From positions 1,069,237 through 1,115,645 of the forward strand of contig PJRA01000412.1 of the NCBI GenBank assembly GCA_016987375.1: a DNA stretch of 46,409 nucleotides, given 5' to 3'. The notes below the pieces were generated by a model. That model made no database searches. It was not told the origin of the DNA and worked only from the letters and a program-made list of their open reading frames with translations. The stretch's first letter is position 1, and every line of letters begins with the position of its first letter. This DNA is from Brachionus koreanus. Lineage: Eukaryota; Rotifera; Eurotatoria; Ploima; Brachionidae. Below are positions 31,421-46,081 of this stretch, in pieces. Made by a program: the position numbers and the translations under genes.

Positions 31421-33390
31421 TCTTCTTTGCTACAAACAGTCAAAGAATCAATATATTTATAATCTTTATTTTAAATTATGTACAAATGATCTTTGGCGAT
31501 AAATTTCTCGACATTCTTGCTCAGAAATGAATATTCATTTAATTTTTGCAGTCGGAATTCTAAAAACATTTGAATAATCAGTCTAATTAAGTAATAAATT
31601 CTTCAAAATTTAATTTAACTTTAAACATGATAAATTAAGCAGAAAAATACACACGTTTCATCCATCAATGCGAGTGAGAAATTCACAAAAATCTTAGTTG
31701 ATTGAATTTACTACACTAACTAATAAAAACACAATTGCGCTCTAATCAATAAAATTCAGCTCAATTAAACTCTATTTGATCTTAACCTTCCCATTTTTTG
31801 GCTTTACACCTTGTAAAAATTCAAAATTAAATTTAATAAAAAAAAATTCATATGAGAAGAAAAAACAATTCTGATTTAGATCAAATAAATTCAAATTAAT
31901 CAAAAGTGGTTTATTAACACTAAATTAGATATCAAATGCCGAAACTAAGCTCATATGTAGACGTTTGTTTACAACATTTTTATTTGTAAATCACACGCAA
32001 TCAAATCCTTATTGCATAAGGTTTACAAGAATTATTTTTTTTTGTTATCACAAGATTTTATCATAAACAAATATTTTTCTCTAATAGTACAAGTGCGAAA
32101 CGATCCACTGATTTCGCTTTTGTACTTTAGTTGAGCTTTGATTTTTGTCTCCTTGTGTTCACCATTGACTTTATTATCTGTCTAAAATTGAAAGCTTAAA
32201 CTTGTCAAAAAATTATACGATAATCCTCCAACATTATTTTTATTATGTCATGGTAAATCGGGCGGCTTGTTTTCAAATCAACTGATTCAAAGATCACATG
32301 ATCAATAATTTTTTTCTCTATCTCTTTATAATCTTGACACTCTTTAAAAAATAAAATAAATTTTTAGCTCCTAATTTTATTTAACATCAGGTATTAGTTT
32401 CATTTTTTTTTCTAGCTCTGAAATTGGATCCAGTGAATGTAAACAAAAATTTGGAAATAGAAAAAACAAGTTAATGTTAAAAAAAATTCAAAGTTGGCTT
32501 CGTTCATGCTGTTTTTATTTGAGTTCATAAAATTCAAAAATGAAAAAGAAATAGTTTAGCATGGTAATTAAGAAAGTGGTGTCGATTAGATAAAATCTCA
32601 GCTATACTTCATACAATTGGGATTATTCACTTTAGATGTAATTTATCAATTTTATTTTTAGAGTGATATCAAAGTCAGATAGGAGCCAGGCCCACTTTTA
32701 AAATATGTCTCAAAATTGTGCTCTTTTTTTTTGAATTTAATAGACTAGTAGAAAATTTTCTTTATTTTCTTTTTGTTATTGTTGTTGTTGTTGTGAGAAC
32801 GAGGCCAGTTTGAATCAGTTGGCTACGCTTCTGACAATTAACTCATTAAACTCTCATTTAAAAGGAAATTTGTTAAATTGGCTATTTCACCCAGATTTAA
32901 CAAAATTGTTCAAATATTTTAAAATATTTTTCAATTTTCGGAGAAAGAAAATAAATCAAAGTTTGTCAAAAATTAAACATAAAAAAAAATCTCTCACTTT
33001 TTATTTATTTGTGCCGAGTTAGACAAAAAAAATAACAAAATTTAAAAATCTTAAATCAAAGTAGTATTTTACTTTAGAGCTTTTTTTTTCTCTTTATTTG
33101 ATCCAAGTTTGAAAGATGATCCTTAATTACATTTTAATGAGTAAGTAAAGAAGCTAAAGAGAACGAAAGAAAGAGAGGAATATTTAGCTATTTTTTCTTT
33201 TACTTTTTTTTTTCAGTAATAGAAGCAATCAGAAAAAAGCACCGAAAAATCGATTAATCATTCTTTAAAGTAAAATAGAAAACAAAAATTTTTAGTTTTT
33301 TTTTTTTATTTTCAAAAATAAAATTCGTCTAATCTAACTGGATCATGTTATTTCTAATTCCGAATTGAAAAATACCGAAAGGCTATTAAG
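31421..33390. other. Upstream region of Hox3
   Basis: Long non-coding stretch with a (TTG)n microsatellite at about 32776-32793 and several slightly G+C-richer patches (32080-32170, 32790-32840). No frame looks like a conserved exon. By position it is the likely cis-regulatory region of Hox3; enhancers cannot be recognised by eye. Confidence 0.4.
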
Positions 33391-33392
33391 GC

Positions 33393-33420
33393 TATAAAAA
33401 GCACATGTAGCCAGCCAGTC
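33393..33420 (+). promoter_or_regulatory. Candidate Hox3 core promoter (TATA box and start site)
   Basis: TATAAAAA at 33393-33400 lies in a locally G-containing context (AAGGCTATAAAAAGCACATG). CCAGTC, initiator-like, occurs about 25 nt downstream at 33415-33420. Transcription from about 33417 would give a 5' untranslated exon that could splice to the AG acceptor at 34317-34318, just before the Hox3 start codon. The spacing is right for a TATA promoter, but no transcript data are available. Confidence 0.4.
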
Positions 33421-33593
33421 GATGAGTAAAATTTAGTATAAACACAGAAGAAAAAAATAAAATTTTGTTTATTGCATCCGGTTTGGCCTATTTGGTTAAT
33501 GGAAATTTTTTTTTTTATTCAATAAATTCTTCTTTTTATTTATTGTCACATATTAAAAAAAGGTAGAGGCGATCAATAAAAAGTGAATCTCTC

Positions 33594-33628
33594 GAGGCGA
33601 TTTGTCTCTTTTTCGAAGTTGTCGCCTC
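33594..33628. repeat. GAGGCGA hairpin and direct repeat upstream of Hox3
   Basis: GAGGCGA occurs at 33566-33572 and 33594-33600. Its exact reverse complement TCGCCTC is at 33622-33628, giving a 7-bp stem with a 21-nt loop. The motif is conspicuously G+C-rich for this region and lies between the candidate promoter and the Hox3 start. Confidence 0.4.
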
Positions 33629-34323
33629 ACAAAGACTCATTTTGAATCGTGTTCATTAGATCGTTGCACTATTTAGAAAACATGCTTTTTTTTTTGAAAA
33701 AAAAAAGGTATAATTAAATTACGTACTTTTACTAAGATACTATTGAATTTGTAAATGTATGTATACAAACGAATCATTTACTAGATAAAAAAAAGAGCTC
33801 TTTGGCCAATTAGAAAAATCAATGATAACTTTAACAAAGCCCTCCCATTGATTCAAAATATGAGAAAAGATATAAATTTTATTGGTTGCGATGCAGTTTT
33901 GTTTTTTCATGAGGCAAAATTAAAACCGCACCCAATCAAATAGTTATATTTTGCATTTATTTTTCTCTTATTCAATTGTTTTCAAGAGCTACTAGCTAAA
34001 AATTAATCGAAACAAAACACAACAAAATATATACATATAAAAAAATATGTATATTTTTATTTTTGGTCGATTCTGACTTGCTCATTTTGTTTGTATTTAA
34101 TTTAATTCTTTTTTTTTTTTTTTTTTTCAGAGAGTTGAAACTTTGATTTAAGTAAATTAAGAATAAAAAAAAAACGAATGATTTATTACACTGGTTCCTC
34201 TCTTTTTCCAATATTGTATTGCTCAACTTTTCGACACAATTACCTAGCCAAATTTTATTTAAATTTTTTTTTATTTCAATGATCATTTTCAATTTAGACT
34301 TGAGATAAATTTTTTTAGGAACT

Positions 34324-36195
<1,872 letters not shown>

Positions 36196-36420
36196 TTCAA
36201 ATGATCTTCAAAATAGAAAATAAGCAGATCTTTTTTTATATCCTTAATTTTCTTTCTATTTAAATTAAGTCGAGAATCGAATTTTAATTTTGAATAAGAT
36301 AATTTTAAGTTTAATTTTTTTTCCTATTTTTATTTTTATTGCTTAGTTAATTTTTTTTGTAAAAAATTTTTTTTTTGTTTTCTAATATTTTGTAAAATAC
36401 ATGTTTTTTTCTAGCATCTC

Positions 36421-36426
36421 AATAAA
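36421..36426 (+). terminator. Candidate polyadenylation signal of Hox3
   Basis: AATAAA lies 226 nt after the Hox3 stop, with a second one near 36461. The preceding 200 nt form a plausible T-rich 3' untranslated region. Chance occurrence is likely in AT-rich DNA. Confidence 0.35.
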
Positions 36427-37313
36427 AAAAATATTGAGCAATATTTTACTTAAGTGTGAATAAAAAAAAATACCAAAAAATTATTATTAACTTTTTAGAA
36501 TTTTTTTTTTAATTTTAATTAAAAATGAACTCCACATAGTTTGAAAAGACTCTGATTCTCTTATGACAATTTTTTTGAATAAAAAAAAGCTCGTTAATCA
36601 AAAAATTTTAAAAAATTAAAAGAAAATTATTTTTTATTAAGAACAAGAAAATCCCATGTTTTACATGATTCATTTATTTTAGACTTTTTTTTGTAAAAAA
36701 AATTCAATTCAAATAAAAGTAAATTTTTAAACTCGTAAAATAATTTCAAATCTCTTCTATTTGTGCTTGTCGTATTTATTCAATTAAAATTGAGAACAAA
36801 TAAAAGCTAACTAGTGTTTTAGTTGAAAAAAAGGTGTCCTCTTCTCTGGAAAATTCACGAGTCTGATCATGTAAAACATGCGTTTTTATTCTTTCTAATA
36901 GTCGAATAAAAAATCCATAAATTTCTTTTAGTCGAGTCTATTTTTTTAAAATGAAGAATTTTCGATTAGAAGAAATTTTTTATAACCGAACTCTTTTTAT
37001 TTTAATAAATATTTCTGTTAGAGAATATTCATTTTATTTTTAATTGACATTTTTTAACAGAAATTTATTTATTTATTTAAAAATATAGATTGGGTTTAGA
37101 CCCGGGCAGTTTGGAATGGATCGTAGTCCTTCCTTTCAGCCGCCTGAAAAAAAAGAAATTACTTTTTAACAGAAATATTAGTCTGAATTTATTATTTTAC
37201 CTATAAGACAAATAAAAATTAATTGGAAAGTTTTATTTCGAAAGATTATTCATTTATATTTTATTCTTTGTTTATTTTCAAAGCAAGTATAAACGAGCAC
37301 CGACGATTACCAA
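36427..37313. other. Intergenic downstream of Hox3
   Basis: AT-rich, with no coding segment seen. A short G+C-richer patch at 37090-37145 (GACCCGGGCAG, CAGCCGCCTG) is unexplained. Confidence 0.4.
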
Positions 37314-37512
37314 ATTAGTAGTATTAGTAGTAGCATAATAATACTGCGACCCTTTTGAAAAGCTTCTTTGAAGCTAAGGCAGTAAATTCGACTGTTTCCT
37401 GAGCCATTTATTCATATTATTGTTAAAATTGTTTATTGATATAGAATTGATGATGTGATGAGGTAAACTATTCCAAGCATTAAATACTCTGTTAGTTAAA
37501 ATTGAGTTAAAT
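37314..37512 (-). mobile_element. LINE 3' end with C-terminal ORF2 fragment and TAC tail
   Basis: On the minus strand an open frame from about 37512 to the stop at 37374-37376 reads NSILTNRVFNAWNSLPHHII, continues through N-N-F-N-N-N-M-N-K-W, and ends QSNLLP. This is the same N-R-V-x-x-x-W-N-x-L-P tail as the copy at 1200-1500. It is followed by a short untranslated part and a CTACTACTAATACTACTAA tail (37314-37335). G+C-richer DNA up to about 37820 may be further decayed parts of the same element. Confidence 0.7.
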
Positions 37513-40333
37513 AATTAATTAAATAGGAAAAAAAATTTCAAAAATTTAAGTATTATTCAATTGATATTTTCTTCAGTTTATTTCATTTGAATTTTGCATA
37601 GTTCAACAATTATAAAATTTGACTAGGTATACTCTGTCTTATTTAGAGTAAAACAGAAGAAATAAAACTACGATAATCAATAAAATTCTAGAGTGATTTG
37701 AATAAAAAAGTAATTGGAAGCCGGTCATAGATCTGAAGACAAAATTAAGATCGACAAAGCCTGCAAGCAGCTCTCAAACAATAAAAAACAGACAAGAAAA
37801 AAGCCGACCGGCAATGTAAAGTTGTGTGAAACCAATAATTTAGTTTATGTTACATAATAAACTATCTCGAATTTTAATTTTAAATTTTTTCCTTCAAGAC
37901 ACATATTTTTTAAGTTTTTTTTTTTTCTAATAAAATTATTTTAAATAAGGTTTTAAAATTTTGAACATTTTTGGCAAAAACTGCGAACATTAAACAAAGC
38001 AAAAAGAGTAAAGTCATGATGATTACAGACTTTTATTATGGCAATAAAAATTAAGCAAAATCGATCAATCGGAAAATGGTTTAGCCAAAGAAAATCATTG
38101 TTCTAGTTTCAAATCTTTCATAAATTTATCTTAATGGCTTCTTAATGAGTCTTTATCAATCGAGCAGCAAAGCTAATAAATAGGCATGTATCTGCTTTGA
38201 AAATTTTATAAAATTTCAATAGCAGCTGAACAATATTTAAAATAAAACCAAAAGCAATAAAGATAAATTCCATACACTGTTCGATTACTAAAAGATCAAA
38301 AAGATCTCTAAATAAACAAAAATATTGAGTTTTATTTTTTTAAATTTGTGCTCGTTTCACAATTTCAATTTGGCTTATTCATGTTTCAGCCTTTTGTTGT
38401 TTTTATTTCAGTAGGCGCAATTCGAAAATAAGGGATTTTAACAAAATTAGAAAAAATGATAAATTACCTTTCTAATCAATGGAGATTCATCAACGTCAAA
38501 ATTTTTCTAAAAGTTTATAAGTGAGTGAAATGTGTTCCCAGTTAAGAAAACATTGAAAAATGACTTGTTAAATGAATAGAGTACGAACTAGTTATTTTGA
38601 AATTTGGAACGCTTAGTCATACACAAATTATTGACACTAATAAGCGTTCCAGAATGAACTTGATTAAAGCTTGTCAAATATACTAACAATCACTGACCAA
38701 ATATGCTAAAATAATGCTCATATATAGTCAACATATTCTTAATATTTGAATAATATTAAATTGGAATTAAAAAAATGCATATATTAGACTTATTTGTCGT
38801 AAATTTAGCTAACTCTTTAAAAATATTATGCAATCTGGACCCTTTGATTTCTCTTTACAAGGTAATTAAGTAATCTTAAAAGTCTAATTGAGCTTGTATA
38901 ATTCAATTTAAATAAAAAATTTGCATAAAAATATTTGACCGCTTTAACATCCGTTTTAAGATTGCTTAGTTTAGTCTTAAAATATAAAAAAAAGATTTGC
39001 CGATTTGATTTAAATAACATTTTAAAAGGACTCAAACTTGTACATATTAGAATTAAGTTATAAGAATTTCTCATTTATTTTGTCTTAAGATTTGATTCAA
39101 TTTAAAAAATAAAAAAAGATATCAGAAGATTTTTTTTTTTTTCATTTTAAAATTAGTTTTTAATAAATAAAAACAACAAATTTATTAGTATGAAATATTT
39201 TTATTATTTTCAATTTTTCAGAAAAGACTTATGAAATGCATGAATTAATTTGAAAGAATAATTAATTTTTTTTTTAATTTGCATTGAGCTAGGCTAATTT
39301 AAATTATTTAGTAATAAATCACAGATTTTAAAAAAATAAAAAAAATAACTGAAGCGTAGCCAAAATAATTGTCTAAGTATTTACTTTAATTTTACATAAA
39401 AAAAACTCAATTAAATTAATTAACTAGCAAATATTTTTAGAAAATAATTTTTTAAATCTGACTTAAAAAACAAAAATTGCTAAAATTCTTAAACAAAAAA
39501 ATATAATTCATATTTTTTTTGGAATTTTAAATTAAAATTTGATTTTTATGTTTTTTTCTTTAATTTCATTATTTTGAATCTTTCAAATAATTATTTCATT
39601 AATAACAAATTATTCTCAACAAAACAAAATTATCATTTAAAATAAATATTTTGCACTTGTGTGATGATCATCATTTTGGTTTCAAGCTGTTTTAGTTTAT
39701 ATTTAAGTTTGTAAGTTTTGAATTTAAAGGTAATCAAGAAAAAAGTGCTGATAAGATAAAATCAAGAAATCATTTTGTTCAAAATGAATTATCTTCTTTT
39801 TTTTTTAAATGTAATAAACAAATTTTGTTTTGCTCATTAAAAATTATTCAAAGGTTTTTGCTATCAAAAACAAAGTAAAAGTTTAATAAAAATTATTTGA
39901 TTTCTTATCATTATTGATAGTTTAATCTAAATTCAATATCCAGGCTTATTCTAAAGTAAATTATTTATTAATTCTAAATTCACTCCTCTCTTTTATTCGA
40001 ATTTTTACTCCCATTGGAACATCTTAAATCTTCATCTGCGAATAATGTTGCAAATTATTTTCTGATAAAAGATAATGTAATTTTTTCCAAGGAATTCATT
40101 AAGAAAAACTTAATTTACAGTAATAAATATCTAATTAATTAAAATTATTAAATTGAAAATTTTATTTTAAGTTTTAAAAAATAATTGAATTCTTAATTGA
40201 GATTGAATACGAAAATTTACAAATTTTTTATGCTTGGATTTTTTACAAATTAAATCAAACATTAACCAATTATGAATTTTTCAGTAATTTGGCTATAAAT
40301 GCTTAATTTTTCGTTTAGTTTTTCTTTATTTGC
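37513..40333. other. Intergenic between the LINE copy and RPA1
   Basis: A patch at 37710-37830 (GCCTGCAAGCAGC, GCCGACCGGC) is probably more of the LINE. The rest is AT-rich. Short open frames (for example 38826-39074 minus) are low-complexity and not credible. No RNA gene was seen. Confidence 0.4.
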
Positions 40334-42840
40334 TTAAACTTGCTCTTTGGCAAACTGTTTAATTTTTTGAAGTATTCGTCTACCACTTTGAGCATAATCA
40401 ACTGGTTCTACAGTCACAGCACTAACTTTAACTCTTCTCTCATCCTTTTAAAAAAAATTAAATCACATGGAGAAATTTTCATTTTAAATTACGTTGTAGG
40501 TCTCCATCTTTGCTCTTAATTTAAAATTAAATTCTTTAAACGCACATTCTGAAAATATTTCATCGAATTTTGGATCATTCTTTTTGAAAAAACATTAATG
40601 TTTCTTGGATTCTTGATCAAATGAAATACTTACAGAGTTTTTCAATTCACCCAATTCTTCAGTTCCAATTCCCAGAATAGTCTCAGCAGTTTCCTGAAAG
40701 CATGTAGCCCAATTTGACTCTGCAAAATCTGCCAAATTAATCTTAAATATATTTTAATTAAAGTCTTATAGCATAAAATTAATTTCAATTTATTTTTTGA
40801 TGAAATAGGTAAACTTAGTTATTTTAATGTTATGTTAATTAAAATAATATTAAATCTATTTGGTCTTAAAATTTTTTGTTTGAAAAGACCTAAATAAAAT
40901 CTAGTTTCATCAAAAATTTAATTTTTCAATAAGCACAAATTTATTACATTTAAAATCATTCGCCATTTAAAATTTGGATAATTTCTTGCACACTTTTCAC
41001 AACGATATGTACCATCATTTTGATCAAAAATTTTCTTATTACAATTTTCTCCCGGGCATGCCATGTACATGGAATTGTCCTTTTTGGCATAAAGCACATA
41101 TGCCTTGGTCGAAAAGTAGTCTGCTTTGTCACCCATTCCGAGTTTTTCGTCTTTCAACTGGTCAAGGAACTTCCAATTAGAGTGACCAGAAATTGGTCCA
41201 CCAGAATTTGCTCCAGCTGCAGCCATTCCTTGACTTGACAAATCTTGTATATCAGATTCAGATCCGCCTTGTTCAAACCAGCCTTTAACTGTGTGAGCTT
41301 CAGGTAAATCTGGATTTATTTGAACCACTGTAGTTGAAGCCACACTCAATGTTTTTCCATTGTAGTCTCCGATTTTGGCACCTTTTAGTAAAATAACTGG
41401 ATAACTATCGCTAGGATCATAATCCTCAGCCTTTAAAATAAATTTCCTCAAAATAAACTTCAATAAATTTCGAAAAATACTTGTTTTCCCCATAGAGTTG
41501 CTGTAATAGCACATTCACTATTATCAACAATGCTCAATTCACGTTTTTTCAATTCTCTGTTCGTTGACTTTGTAATTATGGTTGTTACATCACCGACAGA
41601 TCTAACCACACCAATAACATCTATAAATTAAAATTAAAAATATTTATTTATTTTAAAAATTATTTTAAAATTAATATTTTAATTTAGAAAAAAAAAAATT
41701 TTTGTTGTTTTTAATAATTACCTACAAAATCATTTGCTGCATGATTTGAAATTTCTTTTATTTTGACTAAGTTCAGATTAATTCGTGGAAGATCATCTGT
41801 TTCTTCACAAGGCTGAATTACAGTTTCATTATTAAATGTCATCTCATAGTCATTGTCCAATTTGCAGTACTGCTTATTGGCAGTCTTAAGATTAGCTTTT
41901 GAAATGTAATAGACTTGATCTATTTGCAGCATTTCATAAAATTTGTCAACTTGTTCATTGAAGCCATTGGCTCTAATTTCACCAGTACTATCAATCAATT
42001 CCACATTGAAAAGTTTTCCTTCGCCTCTGGCATTTGAATATGTACGAATATTTGATTTATTAGTTACTCTAGCTTTTATTGCCCATCTAAAAAAAAATAT
42101 AACTTAAATTTCTCTAAATATTTTTTGATTACTTGTTCTGGTAAGGGTTTAAACTCGAAATGCCGAATATTTTGAAACCATTGAAAGTACCGGGTGGATT
42201 AGTTGATTGAGCTTTCTCAAAATCATTTTCTTTTTTGCTAAAAAATGATTTGGTATTGGTTTGATTATTTGGTTTGTTTGGTTCTATATTTTCATTTTGA
42301 ATTTGTTTGCTCGGTTGACTGATGGCATTTGTTGCTTGCGGCTTAGAGTTTGGATCCATTTCACCCAAAATTTCAAAATTCAGCAAGATAATGACAACTC
42401 TACATACAGATTTGATAAAAAAATTTTTTTTTTTTGGAATTTTTTGTTTACTTTGGCGGGTCTTTTGAAAGAACGTTAGCAGCATACTCTTCAAGTTTGA
42501 TAACACTGCCGATTCTTAGCTGATTTGATTCTACCAAAGAATTTTTTTGTGTTGCCAATATTCCAACTTAATTTTTTAAATGAAAGATTTGAATTAGTTT
42601 GAAATAAATTAAAAATTGATTACATGTGTGTTGGGTTTCGCCATCGTATAATGTAACTTTATACCTGGTCATGCCATCCATGTTGTTTTGAATGTTCTTC
42701 ATTTGAATTATTTGCAAAATTGGATCAGACACATTATTTCCGTCCAAAATTTTCTGAAAATTTAAACATTCAATTAGACAATGATTCAACTCTTTGATTT
42801 AATGGTATACCTTTAAAGAGCCTTTGCTTAGCTGGAACAT
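40334..42840 (-). CDS. RPA1: Replication protein A 70 kDa DNA-binding subunit (RPA1)
   Basis: Large subunit of the single-stranded-DNA-binding complex used in replication, repair and recombination. Ten exons join in frame to 611 residues (human 616): 42840-42811, 42753-42624, 42566-42452, 42399-42133, 42086-41722, 41620-41481, 41430-40948, 40741-40634, 40579-40493 and 40444-40334. Domains run in order. The N-terminal OB fold DBD-F is in exons 1-4, followed by a Gln/Asn/Lys linker. DBD-A begins KWAIKARVTNKSNIRTYSN, contains F-N-E-Q-V-D-K-F-Y and ends ANKQYCKLDNDYEMTFNNET. DBD-B follows, then DBD-C with a C4 zinc ribbon (C-P-G-E-N-C and C-E-K-C). The start codon at 42840 gives MFQLSKGSLK, matching the family. 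All functional motifs look intact. Confidence 0.96.
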
Positions 42841-43982
42841 TATCAATTTAAATTTATCTAAACACCAACAAAAGTTAAGTTTGAGTAATTTTTAAGCTTA
42901 AAGCAATAAAACAGTCCACGATGAAATTTCAAATTATGAAAGAGCTAAGTTTAAAAAATTGTTTTCATTAAAATTAAAACTTGGCAAAATAAGCATCGCT
43001 TTTATTCTTAGTTTGATTTAAGTCCTATTTTTCATTTGTTCAACTATGAACCTTAGATACCACTGTTCAACTATTTGATTGATTGACCAAAAAAAAAATA
43101 ATCAAGAATTGATGAGAGCTGGGAATCAACTCATAAGATGCCTTTACACAAAAAGTTCAAAAGACGGGTAAGTAGTCAAATGTCTTATGAACAGTCCTAT
43201 TTAAAGTTTTTAAAACTAACAAAGTATTTAAATTGTTCAATATATTCTATTTATCCTATTAATATTGATAAATCCCAATTTATGCTTATTTTATCGTAGA
43301 ACTTAAAATCATTTGAACAAAAAATGTCCAAAATTTTAAACTTCTCAAATTCTTATTAAACTGTTTTGAATTCTGACGTTTTTTTTTAATTATATAAACA
43401 AAAATTTAATTAAATAAAATTTTTTTAAAATTAATATTTAAAATGCTTAAATAACAGGCTACAAAAATTTTAGGTTCTCTTAAATTTTTTAAATTCTAAA
43501 ACGCTTAATTTATTCTAGAAAAAATTCTTTCAATAAAGATTTAAATTCTATGCCAATCCTTGATAGTTCTTGATCATGAGAATAGACCAAATAACTACAA
43601 AAATTTAGTCAAACATCGCTATCAGACATTATGCGCTAATATTATAATAAAAAACGTTCTTATTTTTAATACTTCATATTTTTCTTAACTTTGAGCATGT
43701 TTTTAGTATTTCATAAATTAAATCTATATTGGGTAATATTATTTCAAAATTTGTCATTAATTAAAATTATAAAAAAAAATAATGGAAAATATTCTGGAAC
43801 AACTAACCGATCTTGTAAAAAATTAAATTTTCTTTTAAACTAAATCTAATGATAATTACTTTTATTATCAAAGAAAATCCAAAATAAAGAAAATGAGTTT
43901 AATCAAAATTTAAAAAAGTAAATGATAAAATTTTTATTTAAATTTTTAAAAATCTAAATTTAAAAAATTAAATAAATTTTAG
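42841..43982. other. Divergent region between RPA1 and the HDAC6-like gene
   Basis: It should hold both promoters and the unresolved 5' exon(s) of the HDAC6-like gene. An ATG at 43781 opens a short frame (MENILEQLTDL) with a donor-like GT, but its phase does not match the first recognised exon. Confidence 0.4.
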
Positions 43983-46081
43983 CACAGGAATAGTGTCAAT
44001 CAATACAAACTGGTTTGTCAGTGAAAGCAGCTCCTTATTTTCTAAACTAAAAAATGTCCCGGTATTAAAAAACACAGGCATAGATGATTTAAATAAATTG
44101 TTTTGTTGATTTTTTACTTAGGTACGCACAATTGATGAAAACGAAAGTGAAATACTGCTTCAATCAAACCAAATCGATTCAAGCGAAAGCGATAAGTTAA
44201 CAATTGGTTCATCTTTACAGCTGATTTCTGATATTATAAGCCAAAAATTTGATAATGGATTTGTTTTTATGCACAATTCATCAATACAAGACATCACTAA
44301 TCTAATTACGGAGATAACGATAGCTGTGCATGGACTTAAGCGCATAATGATCCTTGATCTTGACAAAAATTCTGATTCTAAAATTCAGAATAAATTTTAC
44401 CAAAGTCCTAAGTAAATATTCGAATAATTACCATTACTAACAAGTATTGATTTGATTAATAGAGTTTTGTATAATTCTATACATCAATATATTGATGGTG
44501 TCACAGCTGAAGAAAAACAATTCAGTTTTATTGGAGATGACCAAGGAAAAGGATTTAATATCAACATCACTATGGATGAAGTTAGATTCATACAAATAGA
44601 AATATTTTTCTATTTATAAATATTTTTAATATTTTAATTCTAGGATTGCTTTGGTGAAAGTGAATACATGGCAACATTTTTTAATATTATACTTCCTGTT
44701 GCATATGAAGTAAGATTTTTTAAGATTTTTAAAAATTTTAGTCAAAAAAAAATATTCTTCATTATAAAGTTCAATCCCGAAATCATTTTCATACCATTTA
44801 ATAAACAAGAATCAAAAGTAATTAATTATTGATTTAAAAAGAAAAAAAAATGAAAAAAATTTTCTTTACCAAGTTGACATCCTCTTTTTTCGGTCATTTA
44901 ATTCATCTTTTATCCAGTTTAGCAAATGGCAAAATTTTTTTGATAATTGATGTAAATTTGTAACTAAAATCATTTAGAAAAAAATTTAATTCAGTTCTAT
45001 CAAAGGAAACTGAATCTTCTGAATATTTTAAAAAGTCTGTTAATGAACTGGTTGGATCTATGCTAGGATTACCATGCAAAAAACTCAAATCATTGCGAGA
45101 ACCTGCTTCGAGGTATTCTTACTAAATTTTTTAAAATTTCCAAGTTTTATTAATTTTTCTAGTTCAATTTTAAAATCGCTTTCGGTTCTAAGACCGCACT
45201 GGTGTTGTCTACAATTACTAAATGACGATGATGAATCGATAAGTTTAAATGAATTTTTAGATATTCAAAAAAATGACTTTAAAATTCCAAAACGAGGATC
45301 TAAAAGCAAAAATTTTGAACGCACTCTTAGATCTGACTTAAAATTGGATGATATTAAAACCAGAACTTGTGTATCATCTGATCTTGAAATGATGAAACAT
45401 TTTAACTTGATTCAATTGTGGGTCTTTTTTAATTTTTTTTTCGGAAAAATTATTATCTTTATACTTTAGAGATCATCCAGAAAAGCCGGATCGTATAAAA
45501 AGAATTCTAGAAACTTTAAAAGAGAAAAAATTGTATTATAGGTGTAAAGAGTTAAAGTCAAGGTATGCCACAGACCAGGAAATAAATTTGTGTCATTCTC
45601 TTAATTACATTGAAAAAATCAAATCTGTAAAATTCAAATCGGAAACCGAATTAAAAGACTTGTCTATTAATAATTATTCAGTGTTTTTCAATTCATCTAC
45701 ATTTGACTGTGCTATGTTGGCTACTGGATGTCTTTTACAAGTCGTAGATGAAGTCTGTTCTAACAGAGTAAACAATTTCTCATTTAATTATGATTTAAAA
45801 GTAATTTTTTTTATTTGAATATAATTATTTAAGAGCTTAAATGGAGTGGGAATCATTAGACCACCTGGTCATCATGCATACTATAAATCTTGCTCTGGAT
45901 TTTGTTTTTTCAATTCGGTCGCTATTGGGGCTAAATATGCTCAAAAAAAATATAATCACATAAAAAAGTATTTTTTTTTTTTCGTAAATTTATTTTTTAT
46001 TTTTCTTAAAAGAATTCTTATTTTGGATTTTGATGTTCATCATGGAAACGGAACTCAGGATATATTTTTAGAAGATGACAC
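43983..46081 (+). CDS. HDAC6: HDAC6-like class IIb deacetylase, degenerate first domain, partial at both ends
   Basis: Cytoplasmic lysine deacetylase with two tandem catalytic domains in known HDAC6. Exons: 43983-44061, 44122-44411, 44463-44580, 44644-44709, 44770-44817, 44874-45112, 45163-45417, 45470-45800, 45834-45967 and 46013-46081; the gene continues off the window. Domain 1 aligns along its length ([27 protein letters not shown]), but the H-H pair is gone. D-V-H reads D-K-N (44362-44370) and the later zinc Asp segment reads PFNKQE, so it should be inactive. Domain 2 is intact so far: [16 protein letters not shown] and [15 protein letters not shown] at 44961-44963 lies in frame within exon 6; either an 18-nt GT-AG intron (44960-44977) removes it or the gene is broken. 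First exon and start codon not found. Confidence 0.82.

Noticed and set aside
33996..34292. 98-codon minus-strand open frame upstream of Hox3
   Set aside because: It is built on poly-A/T runs (Lys and Phe stretches) and overlaps the probable Hox3 5' region.
43781..43813. First exon of HDAC6 (MENILEQLTDL with a GT donor)
   Set aside because: The donor phase does not match the exon beginning at 43983, so the join would shift the frame.
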